Origin: JACVCJ01 sp052437175
Lineage (GTDB): Bacteria; Bacteroidota; Bacteroidia; CAIKAF01
NCBI GenBank assembly: GCA_052437175.1
Contig: JBQVOK010000003.1
Coordinates: 124,001 to 188,000 of the forward strand
Length of the DNA stretch: 64,000 nt
Reading direction: 5' to 3'
Below are positions 26,120-33,480 of the stretch, one piece after another. The notes beneath the pieces were generated by a model that made no database searches, was not told the origin of the DNA, and worked only from the letters and a program-made list of their open reading frames with translations. Numbering within the stretch: the first letter of the stretch is position 1; every line of letters begins with the position of its first letter. The position numbers were made by a program, and so were the translations under genes.

Positions 26120-27517
26120 ATGAATTACCGCATCGAAAAAGACACCATGGGCGAGGTACAGGTACCTGCCGATAAATACTGGGGAGCACAGACAGAACGC
26201 AGCCGCAACAACTTTAAGATCGGGCCGGAGGCCTCTATGCCGAAAGAGATCATCAATGCTTTCGGTTACCTGAAAAAAGCAGCGGCGCATGCCAACCACG
26301 ATTTAGGTGTGCTTTCGGCCGAAAAACGCGACCTCATCAGCAAAGCCTGCGACGAAATACTGGAAGGTAAGCTGGACGGAGAATTTCCGCTGGTGATCTG
26401 GCAGACCGGCTCAGGCACCCAGAGCAATATGAACGTGAACGAAGTGGTGGCCTACCGCGCACACGTGCTCAACGGCGGTTCCCTGAACGACGAGAAAAAA
26501 GTGCTGCACCCGAACGACGACGTAAATAAAAGCCAGTCTTCGAACGACACCTTTCCGACCGCCATGCACATTGCCACCTACCTGCAGGTGAAAAAAGTGA
26601 CCCTGCCCGGCATTAAAAAACTGCGCGCTACCCTGGCCGCCAAAGCCACAGAATACAACAGCATTACCAAAACCGGCCGTACCCACTTTATGGATGCCAC
26701 ACCCCTGACCCTGGGACAGGAGTTCAGCGGCTATGTGCAACAGCTCGACAATGGCGTGCGTGCCCTGGAAAATGCCCTGGTAATGGTGGCCGAACTGGCC
26801 CTGGGCGGAACCGCCGTAGGTACCGGACTGAATACGCCCGCCGGCTACGACGTACTGGTGGCCAAAAAGATCGCTGAATTTACCGGCGAACCTTTTGTTA
26901 CGGCGCCCAACAAATTTGAGGCCCTGGCCGCACACGATGCCATGGTGGAAATGAGCGGCGCCCTGAAACGCGTAGCCGTTTCCCTGATGAAGATCGCCAA
27001 TGATATACGTATGCTGAGCTCAGGCCCGCGCTGCGGCATCGGGGAGATCATTATCCCCGACAACGAACCGGGCAGCAGCATTATGCCGGGTAAGGTAAAC
27101 CCCACCCAGCCCGAGGCCATGACCATGGTGGCGGCCCAGGTGATCGGCAACGACGTGGCCGTGAGCATTGGTGGTTCTACCGGTCATTTCGAACTGAACG
27201 TGTTCAAGCCCGTGATCGCCGCCAATGTATTGCAGAGCGCCCGTCTCATCGGGGATGCCTGCGTATCGTTCAACGACAAATGCGCCCTGGGCATTGAGCC
27301 GAACCGGGCTGTGATCCAGCAGCACCTGGAAAACTCCCTGATGCTCGTTACAGCCCTCAATACCCATATCGGGTATGAGAATGCCGCCAAGATCGCCAAA
27401 ACGGCCCACAAGGAAGGAAAAACGCTGAAACAGGCCGCTGTAGACCTGGGTCTGGTCACTCCCGAACAGTTCGACGAGTGGGTACGCCCCGAAGACATGG
27501 TAGGAAGTCTGAAATAA
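26120..27517 (+). CDS. fumC: Class II fumarate hydratase
   Basis: 465 residues. The family signature G-S-S-I-M-P-G-K-V-N lies near residue 317. Other blocks are 'TGSGTQSNMNVNEV', 'SSNDTFPTAMHIA' and 'GRTHFMDATPLTLGQEF'. The enzyme interconverts fumarate and malate in the citric acid cycle and, being class II, needs no iron-sulfur cluster. The last codons and the terminator (27508-27569) are duplicated 1.6 kb downstream, after the ATPase gene. Confidence 0.97.
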   Translation: MNYRIEKDTMGEVQVPADKYWGAQTERSRNNFKIGPEASMPKEIINAFGYLKKAAAHANHDLGVLSAEKRDLISKACDEILEGKLDGEFPLVIWQTGSGTQSNMNVNEVVAYRAHVLNGGSLNDEKKVLHPNDDVNKSQSSNDTFPTAMHIATYLQVKKVTLPGIKKLRATLAAKATEYNSITKTGRTHFMDATPLTLGQEFSGYVQQLDNGVRALENALVMVAELALGGTAVGTGLNTPAGYDVLVAKKIAEFTGEPFVTAPNKFEALAAHDAMVEMSGALKRVAVSLMKIANDIRMLSSGPRCGIGEIIIPDNEPGSSIMPGKVNPTQPEAMTMVAAQVIGNDVAVSIGGSTGHFELNVFKPVIAANVLQSARLIGDACVSFNDKCALGIEPNRAVIQQHLENSLMLVTALNTHIGYENAAKIAKTAHKEGKTLKQAAVDLGLVTPEQFDEWVRPEDMVGSLK

Positions 27518-27569
27518 GCTTAATTTTAAAAAGCATGAACAGGCCCCGTTCGCAAGGACGGGGCTTTTT
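27508..27569 (+). repeat. 62-bp direct repeat, copy 1 (fumC 3' end plus terminator)
   Basis: Covers the last fumC codons and stop (TCTGAAATAA), an AT-rich spacer and the fumC terminator. It is identical to 29118-29179 except one base (G here, T in copy 2, in the AAGCATgAACA segment). Confidence 0.95.
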
Positions 27570-27570
27570 T
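27541..27570 (+). terminator. fumC rho-independent terminator
   Basis: GCCCCGT (27543-27549) pairs with ACGGGGC (27558-27564), followed by six T's. Confidence 0.9.
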
Positions 27571-27629
27571 GTTTTGGTTTCTGCCTTTCATTTGAATCCA
27601 TTACTTTTCCTTAAAAGCGCCATAAATTA

Positions 27630-27659
27630 AAAATAAGGTCAATTTATTGATCTTATTTT
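27630..27659. promoter_or_regulatory. 30-bp imperfect palindrome at the ATPase promoter
   Basis: Arms of 14 bases (AAAATAAGGTCAAT and ATTGATCTTATTTT) with one mismatch, around a 2-base centre. It ends one base before the TATATTTG -7 element, so a protein bound here would block RNA polymerase. This is an operator candidate. Confidence 0.5.
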
Positions 27660-27660
27660 G

Positions 27661-27668
27661 TATATTTG
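27661..27668 (+). promoter_or_regulatory. -7 element of the AAA ATPase gene
   Basis: TATATTTG, a perfect match to TAnnTTTG, 17 bases before the ATG at 27686. It rules out the longer in-frame start at 27647. Confidence 0.6.
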
Positions 27669-27685
27669 ATCGGAATAAGGAAAAA

Positions 27686-29116
27686 ATGCTTAGAGAAGTT
27701 TCTAAAAAACAGGTTCTGGATAGAATCCGGTTTGAAAACCCCTGGTGGGTAGATGGCCGCATTGACAAGGACTATGATGAGATGCCGAGGCGATTGTATT
27801 TCGATCTGTTCAAGCCCCTTGTCTATGAAAAGGGCATACGGCGGGCCGTTGTACTGATGGGGCCGAGACGTGTAGGGAAAACCGTTATGCTTTACCATCA
27901 GGTACAGGATATGATTGAAAAGGCGTTTAATCCGAAGAAAATCATTTTCATAACCATAGAAAACCCCATCTATAACAATATCGGACTGGAGCAGCTCTTT
28001 CTATACGCCAGGGAAGCAACCGGCCTGTCGGACAAAGAAGGCTGGACGGTAATTTTTGACGAGATTCAGTATTGCCGCGACTGGGAAATACATCTTAAAT
28101 CTCTCGTTGACAGCTATAGAAAAGATAAATTTATTGTCTCCGGGTCTGCTGCCGCTGCCCTGAAATTTGCCAGTACGGAAAGCGGGGCCGGACGTTTCAC
28201 GGATTTTATGCTTCCACCCCTCACATTTAACGAATACATCCACCTGAAAGACCTGGACAGAATTATTATTCCTACCCGGATAAAATGGAAAAATACGCTG
28301 AGCGAGTTTTATACGTCTTCCCACTTAGATGAATTAAACAGGCACTTTATCGATTACATCAACTTTGGCGGATATCCCGAAGTGATCTTTTCGCAAACCA
28401 TGCAGGAAAATCCCGGCAGATATATCCGGCAGGACATTGTGGACAAGGTTTTATTACGCGATCTGCCAAGTCTTTACGGAATAAGCGATACCCGGGAACT
28501 AAACTCCCTGTTTACGACCATTGCCTATAATACGGGTGGTGAATTTTCGCTCGAAGCGCTTAGTAAACAATCGCAGGTTCCTAAAAACACACTGAAAAAG
28601 TACATTGAATATTTAGAAGCGGCATACCTGATAAAAAGGGTGAAAAGAGTAGATCAGAGCGGAAAAAAGTTCCGCCGCGATAACTTTTTTAAGATTTATC
28701 TCACCAATCCCTCTTTGCGAAGCGCTCTTTTTTCGCCCGTTACATCAAACGACGAACTTATCGGCAACCTTGTCGAAACCGCCATATTTGCTCAATGGAT
28801 GCACAGAGACTGGTTCAGGCCCTGGTATGCGCGCTGGAATAACGGCGAAGTGGATATGGTCGGGCTAAGCGATTCCACACTGAAACCGATATGGGCCCTG
28901 GAAATAAAATGGACAAACCGGTTTTTTGAAAAGCCGGGTGAATTAAAAAGCCTTTTTAAATTCTGCCAGGAAAACAAACTGGATAATCCCCTGGTTACTA
29001 CCATAGACCAGGACGGAGAAATGAATTACAACGGCCTCAATATACAATACATCCCTGCATCAGCCTATGCATATACGGTCGGCAAAAACACGCTTGAAAG
29101 ACAGAAAAACAGGTAA
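27686..29116 (+). CDS. AAA-family ATPase with DUF4143 domain
   Basis: 476 residues. The N-terminal AAA domain has Walker A G59-P-R-R-V-G-K-T66 and Walker B 'VIFDEIQY' (about 122-129), and 'KFIVSGSAAAAL' is the sensor-1 region. The C-terminal half ('YPEVIFSQTMQENPGRYI', 'TLKKYIEYLEAAYLIKRVKR', 'FFKIYLTNPSLRSALF...GNLVETAIFAQW' and 'NGEVDMVG...ALEIKW') is the DUF4143 region, which includes a nuclease-like E-V-D...E-I-K pattern. The family is widespread, patchily distributed and of unknown function. The gene has its own promoter and palindrome, and is bracketed by duplicated copies of the fumC end. Confidence 0.88.
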   Translation: MLREVSKKQVLDRIRFENPWWVDGRIDKDYDEMPRRLYFDLFKPLVYEKGIRRAVVLMGPRRVGKTVMLYHQVQDMIEKAFNPKKIIFITIENPIYNNIGLEQLFLYAREATGLSDKEGWTVIFDEIQYCRDWEIHLKSLVDSYRKDKFIVSGSAAAALKFASTESGAGRFTDFMLPPLTFNEYIHLKDLDRIIIPTRIKWKNTLSEFYTSSHLDELNRHFIDYINFGGYPEVIFSQTMQENPGRYIRQDIVDKVLLRDLPSLYGISDTRELNSLFTTIAYNTGGEFSLEALSKQSQVPKNTLKKYIEYLEAAYLIKRVKRVDQSGKKFRRDNFFKIYLTNPSLRSALFSPVTSNDELIGNLVETAIFAQWMHRDWFRPWYARWNNGEVDMVGLSDSTLKPIWALEIKWTNRFFEKPGELKSLFKFCQENKLDNPLVTTIDQDGEMNYNGLNIQYIPASAYAYTVGKNTLERQKNR

Positions 29117-29117
29117 T

Positions 29118-29179
29118 TCTGAAATAAGCTTAATTTTAAAAAGCATTAACAGGCCCCGTTCGCAAGGACGGGGCTTTTT
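29118..29179 (+). repeat. 62-bp direct repeat, copy 2 (relic of fumC 3' end plus terminator)
   Basis: Begins one base after the ATPase stop codon (29114-29116). It contains the fumC-end bases CTGAAATAA out of context, the same spacer and the same terminator hairpin. 61 of 62 bases equal copy 1. Confidence 0.95.
29151..29179 (+). terminator. Duplicated terminator, now serving the ATPase gene
   Basis: Same GCCCCGT/ACGGGGC hairpin with a T-run as the fumC terminator, located 35 bases after the ATPase stop. Confidence 0.85.
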
Positions 29180-29195
29180 CATTTACCTTTTGGGG

Positions 29196-29945
29196 ATGAA
29201 AAGAGTACTGCCCATCCTCTGCTACCTGCTGCTGTGTGCCTGTAGCCACCCCGGTTCTGCCGAAAGAGAAATTCGGATGTGGCGCCTTATCGGGGCCAAT
29301 AATACCAGTAATTCAACAGCCTATTGCCAGCTGGAAATAAACCGGTTGTTCCATCGCCGCCAGGCTTCGGACCCGGTATTCACTGAAATCTATAACAGCA
29401 GTTACCGCATCCGGGAAAAAATGGATGTACTCCTGCGTATTTACCAGACTGAAAAACGCTGTGATGCACGGCACAGTGACTCCCTGCAAGCAGACATGGA
29501 AAACCTGAAACATCGGATACCGGAATATTATGGCCGGGCTTATTGCACAAGACATCTCAATTATTCCGGCTGGCAGACCCCAAAAGCCGGAGACAGCCCC
29601 GAACTGGCCCTAAGCCGGTTGCATACCAATATGACCCTGCTATTCAGTAACCTGAAAGAAGCAGTTTCTTTCGGAAATACGATCGGCAACTATTTATATA
29701 CCCACAAAACCGAACCCCGGTTTATCCCCGTAAGGGAGTCCGGAAAGCTATTCCTTTATTCCATATACCCGGTCCCCGCCGCCGAAATAATCCATTTTCA
29801 GGCGCTGCATAATGCATCCCTGCTCGGGTATGATCCGGGACGTGGCCTGTTAAAGATCCGGAAAACGGCTTCGCGTGCTGTACTTCGCCTCAGTCTTTTC
29901 GATAACGAACACCACTGTCACTATGAAATGGATTATCTTTTTTAG
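29196..29945 (+). CDS. Lipoprotein of unknown function (first of a pair)
   Basis: 249 residues from the ATG at 29196, giving a lipoprotein signal (MKRVLPILCYLLLCAC, lipobox LCAC). Residues ~60-175 are predicted helical and charged ('IREKMDVLLRIYQTEKRCDARHSDSLQADMENL' region), followed by a mixed C-terminal part. I do not recognise a family. Longer in-frame starts run back through the terminator repeat and are unlikely. It overlaps the next lipoprotein gene by 23 bases, so they are co-translated. Confidence 0.65.
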   Translation: MKRVLPILCYLLLCACSHPGSAEREIRMWRLIGANNTSNSTAYCQLEINRLFHRRQASDPVFTEIYNSSYRIREKMDVLLRIYQTEKRCDARHSDSLQADMENLKHRIPEYYGRAYCTRHLNYSGWQTPKAGDSPELALSRLHTNMTLLFSNLKEAVSFGNTIGNYLYTHKTEPRFIPVRESGKLFLYSIYPVPAAEIIHFQALHNASLLGYDPGRGLLKIRKTASRAVLRLSLFDNEHHCHYEMDYLF

Positions 29946-30696
29946 TTCTGCTCTCCTTGCCTTTTCTTCCTGTAATCCTGATGAAGCGAAAGAGTTTGAA
30001 GAACTGCAGCATATCTGTGCAAAGAACCTGGAACGGGAATCCCGCTTTATATATACCGATAACGCATGGCGGGCACCCTTCCTCGAAAAAGAGCTCGATA
30101 CGCTGTATGCCGATTTTAACCGGATCCGTCTTTTCCCCAGCTTACCTGATTATCCGGCAGACTCCTTAAAACGGCTTTTTGTAAAACACGGAAAACTGGC
30201 GTTTAATGGGGTTCTCGGTCCAAACGAATCTGTTCTTCTGTATTTTCCCGATCCGGTTAAAACGTCCTTCCCGGGCTTTGACAGAATAAACCTGCTACTT
30301 ATGAAAAACACTTTTGCTGATTTTTATGCAAACCGCCTCATCGGGCCCTGTTTTACACCTTCAAACATCCAGGTGGAAGCCATAATAACCTCTTTTTCCG
30401 CAGGTGATTCCCTCATTTACCTGCGCGCGGAAACACATGTCCGGACCATTCACTGGATCGAAAAAGTGGAATTCCATAACCGTCAAACGCTCCGGGTTTC
30501 CGATTCCATGCAATGGGCCGGAAAAATCCCGGCTCCACCGTCTCTTTCGGCAAACATCAATCCTTATGATCGCAGCGATATTTCACGCATCGTGGAATCT
30601 ATGTATAACATTAATGTAGTGACCGGTAAAAAGCGAATGATCGTAGACAGGGGGCAATATGTACCCCTGCAGGATTACTATGAGCTATTTCGCTGA
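29923..30696 (+). CDS. Lipoprotein of unknown function (second of a pair)
   Basis: 257 residues from the ATG at 29923. The signal peptide ends in a lipobox (LLAFSSC). The mature part starts acidic and helical ('DEAKEFEELQHICAKNLERE') and then has mixed strands ('GVLGPNESVLLYFPDPVK', 'VEAIITSFSAGDSLIYLRAETHVRTIHW'). No family recognised. It overlaps the preceding lipoprotein gene. Its last 12 bases overlap the end of the convergent MFS gene. Confidence 0.65.
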   Translation: MKWIIFFSSALLAFSSCNPDEAKEFEELQHICAKNLERESRFIYTDNAWRAPFLEKELDTLYADFNRIRLFPSLPDYPADSLKRLFVKHGKLAFNGVLGPNESVLLYFPDPVKTSFPGFDRINLLLMKNTFADFYANRLIGPCFTPSNIQVEAIITSFSAGDSLIYLRAETHVRTIHWIEKVEFHNRQTLRVSDSMQWAGKIPAPPSLSANINPYDRSDISRIVESMYNINVVTGKKRMIVDRGQYVPLQDYYELFR

Positions 30697-31917
30697 CTCC
30701 ACCCTGTTCTTCTTCCGCAGATCCGGCAGGAAGGCCGTTACCAGGCCGATCAGCGGTAAAAAGGCACATATTTTGTATACGAAGGCAATGCCCGTATAAT
30801 CGGCCATTTTGCCTAACACGGCCGAACCCAGTCCGCCCATACCGAAGGCAAAACCGAAGAACAGGCCCGAGATCATACCGATCTTGCCCGGCATCAGCTC
30901 CTGTGCATACACCAGTATGGCCGAAAAGGCCGAAGCCATGATAAACCCGATGATGGCAATGAGGATGCCCGTCCAGAACAGATCGGCATAGGGCAGCAAC
31001 AGCGTAAACGGTGCCGCACCCAGGATGGATGCCCAGATGATGATCTTGCGCCCGAAACGGTCGCCCAGCGGCCCGCCGATGAGTGTGCCCGCCGCCACGG
31101 AGATCAGGAAGAGGAAGAGGTACAGCTGCGACTGCTGTACGGAAAGGCTGAATTTTTCGATCAGGTAAAAGGTAAAATAGCTGGTGATGCCCGCCATGTA
31201 AAAATACTTGGAGAAAATAAGCACCAGGAGGATCACCACGGAAACGACCACCGTTCTGCGCGACAGCCCGTTTTGTTCCACGATCTTCTTACGACTGTGC
31301 GCCTGGCTCAGGAAACCGCGGTACCACACCCCGACCCTCGACAGTACAAAAATGCCCATAAAGGCCGCCAGCATGAACCAGAGGATGTAATACTGTCCGC
31401 GCGGCACCACGATGGCCGCCACCAGCAATGGCCCGATGGCCGACCCGAAATTACCGCCCAGCTGAAAGATGGACTGGGCCAGTCCGCGGCGCCCGCCGGA
31501 CGCATAATAGGCCACTTTGGAGGATTCGGGGTGAAAAACCGAAGAGCCCACGCCTACACAGCTTACCGCCAGCAATATGGAATAAAACCCCGACGCCTGT
31601 GAAAGCAGGATGATGCCCGCCAGGCTGAAGAACATACCGATGACAAAGGAATAAGGCTGCGGACGCCGGTCGGTATAAATGCCCACAAATGGCTGCAGCA
31701 ACGAGGCCGTAAGCTGAAAAGCAAACGTAATAAGCCCGATCTGTGTGAACGAAAGCTGGTACTTATCCTTGATCATAGGGTATACCGAAGGTATCACCGA
31801 CTGCATCATATCGTTCAGCATGTGGCTGAAGCTGATGGAAAAAAGAATGGCGTAAACGGTTTTTTGTGCCAGATCTGCTGAAGGATCCGGTAAAGAGGTA
31901 TCCGTGGCTTGTTTCAT
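30685..31917 (-). CDS. MFS transporter, fosmidomycin-resistance (Fsr) type
   Basis: 410 residues with about 12 hydrophobic helices. 'FSHMLNDMMQSVIPSVYPMIKDKYQLSFTQIGLI' near the start and 'GSSVFHPESSKVAYYASGGRRGLAQS' are typical of the Fsr group, and 'GPLGDRFGRK' is the loop motif of the major facilitator superfamily. Members export drugs or small metabolites using the proton gradient; the substrate here is unknown. A promoter element lies about 60 bases upstream. Confidence 0.9.
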   Translation of the reverse strand: MKQATDTSLPDPSADLAQKTVYAILFSISFSHMLNDMMQSVIPSVYPMIKDKYQLSFTQIGLITFAFQLTASLLQPFVGIYTDRRPQPYSFVIGMFFSLAGIILLSQASGFYSILLAVSCVGVGSSVFHPESSKVAYYASGGRRGLAQSIFQLGGNFGSAIGPLLVAAIVVPRGQYYILWFMLAAFMGIFVLSRVGVWYRGFLSQAHSRKKIVEQNGLSRRTVVVSVVILLVLIFSKYFYMAGITSYFTFYLIEKFSLSVQQSQLYLFLFLISVAAGTLIGGPLGDRFGRKIIIWASILGAAPFTLLLPYADLFWTGILIAIIGFIMASAFSAILVYAQELMPGKIGMISGLFFGFAFGMGGLGSAVLGKMADYTGIAFVYKICAFLPLIGLVTAFLPDLRKKNRVESAK

Positions 31918-31975
31918 AACCCGTAATAGATGTATCGTCCCTGTAAAATAAAAGTCTGTCGGACCAAACGCGGCA

Positions 31976-31983
31976 CAAAGGTA
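31976..31983 (-). promoter_or_regulatory. -7 element of the MFS gene promoter
   Basis: TACCTTTG on the minus strand, 58 bases ahead of the MFS start codon at 31917. Confidence 0.5.
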
Positions 31984-32025
31984 TTAAGCCGGAACAGAAC
32001 CCGGCGCAAAGATTTCGTTAAAAAA

Positions 32026-32676
32026 TCAGGGTGCGGTAAAGCCCAGCCATTCCTGGCTCATATTAAAGATGTTAAAGTTACCCTGGCTGTTGGGCGTAAG
32101 GTATTGTTCGGTAAACTGCAGGTCTTCGCCGAAGAGGTTGTAACCGCCCTCCGAATTGTACACAAAAATGCCCTTATACGCCATGTTTATATCAAAATAC
32201 AGGTACAGTTTCCCTTCGATGGCCATCATGGCATAACCGTCGGGCTCCGCAGCTGTGGTGTAGATAAAAAAGGCCGGACGGGCACCGTATCTCGGGTCCA
32301 GCCGGGTGTTATAGCGCGGACTGATATCCGGGTTTATATCGGGGTTGAGCGAGGGCTCGAACGAGGGGTTGATAGAAGGATTGCTGCTGGGATGGATGCG
32401 CGTATTGAAATTCGGATTCAGGGTACTGTTGAATTTCGGGTTGATATTGCTGCTAAGCTGCGGGTTGATATAGGTATTGCGCAGGGGGTTCACCTCGAAG
32501 ACAAACTGCGGGTCCTGCCGTGGCATGGGGGCTACCTGTGCCTGTAAACCGTTCATAAGCAGCATTGTAAAGGCAATAGCAAGCGGGGGCCTCTTTTTCA
32601 GAAAGAGATTCGCTATTTTTGTGTTTCGGATGAACAGATTTAGGATCATACGCAAAAAGCTTTTTAAGCGCTTCAT
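32026..32676 (-). CDS. Secreted octapeptide-repeat protein, unknown function
   Basis: 216 residues from the ATG at 32676 (32649 is an alternative). A long basic N-region and hydrophobic stretch end in 'MNGLQAQ', a likely export signal. Residues 62-133 are nine tandem 8-residue units, each beginning V/I/L, then N/H/S/D, then P (for example INPKFNST, LNPNFNTR, INPSFEPS). The C-terminal ~80 residues are rich in Gly and aromatics ('KLYLYFDINMAYKGIFVYNSEGG'). I do not recognise a family. The start codon overlaps, on the opposite strand, the start codon of the LytM-like gene. Confidence 0.6.
   Translation of the reverse strand: MKRLKSFLRMILNLFIRNTKIANLFLKKRPPLAIAFTMLLMNGLQAQVAPMPRQDPQFVFEVNPLRNTYINPQLSSNINPKFNSTLNPNFNTRIHPSSNPSINPSFEPSLNPDINPDISPRYNTRLDPRYGARPAFFIYTTAAEPDGYAMMAIEGKLYLYFDINMAYKGIFVYNSEGGYNLFGEDLQFTEQYLTPNSQGNFNIFNMSQEWLGFTAP
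32614..32621 (+). promoter_or_regulatory. -7 element of the LytM-like gene, inside the opposing gene
   Basis: TATTTTTG, matching TAnnTTTG, 53 bases before the ATG at 32675. It lies within the signal-peptide codons of the divergent octapeptide-repeat gene. Confidence 0.5.
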
Positions 32677-33478
32677 GTACAAATATCGTTTTAAAATTGT
32701 AAACGAAAGTACATTCGAAGAGCTGGCCTCTTTCAGGCTCTCGCGTATGAACGTATTTGTAGCGGGCGGTATGGTGGCCCTGCTGCTTATTTTCATCACC
32801 ACCGTGGTGATCGCCTACACGCCCCTGCGCGAGTATATCCCGGGCTATGCCGATGTAAGCATCCGCAAGCAGGCCCTGGAACTGAGCAAGCGGACCGATT
32901 CCCTGGAAACCGCCATGCAGGAAAAAGACCTGTTCCTGTACAATATCAAGGCCATAATCGACGGCAGACCACCCGTACGTTCCCTGCAGGCCATGAAGGA
33001 TTCCACGCGGAACTACCAACAGATACAGGACGCCAAAAGCCCCGAAGATTCCACCCTGCGCCGGGAACTTTACGAAGAACGGAAATTCAAGGTAGAAAAA
33101 TCGGAAAAAAAGGATAAGATTTTCTTTTTCAGCCCTGTACGCGGAACTATTTTAGACAAGGCAAACATTCCGCTCGGAAAATACGGAATACGAATCCGTC
33201 AGAACGGCGAAGACCCGGTAAAATCGGTTTCAGACGGCGTAGTGCTGTATGAAGGCTGGTCGCCCTATGCCGATTACTTTATGATCATTATTCACCCCAA
33301 CCGTTTTATCTCCATCTACCGCAACAATGCAGCCCTGCTGCACAAGGCAGGCGATGTGGTGCGTGCCGGTGAAGCCATAGCCCAATGTAAACCCGACCAG
33401 AAAGGCGAACGTATACTCTATTTCGAACTCTGGCACAACAACGGACCCACAGACCCCGAAAACCATATCAGCTTTTAA
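32675..33478 (+). CDS. Membrane-anchored LytM/M23-like protein with degenerate active site
   Basis: 267 residues from 32675 (32630 also possible). The N-terminus is cytoplasmic, followed by one membrane helix (about 28-48), a coiled-coil-like stretch ('KQALELSKRTDSLETAMQEKDL') and a C-terminal M23 fold ('PVKSVSDGVVLYEGWSPYADYFMIIIH'). The zinc ligands of active M23 enzymes are absent. The HxxxD position reads 'KYGIRIRQ', the first His of HxH reads 'IYRNNAA', and the LHFE motif reads 'LYFEL'. As with EnvC/NlpD-type factors, it probably activates another cell-wall enzyme rather than cutting. It is 2 bases from the GH3-like gene. Confidence 0.8.
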   Translation: MYKYRFKIVNESTFEELASFRLSRMNVFVAGGMVALLLIFITTVVIAYTPLREYIPGYADVSIRKQALELSKRTDSLETAMQEKDLFLYNIKAIIDGRPPVRSLQAMKDSTRNYQQIQDAKSPEDSTLRRELYEERKFKVEKSEKKDKIFFFSPVRGTILDKANIPLGKYGIRIRQNGEDPVKSVSDGVVLYEGWSPYADYFMIIIHPNRFISIYRNNAALLHKAGDVVRAGEAIAQCKPDQKGERILYFELWHNNGPTDPENHISF

Positions 33479-33480
33479 AA

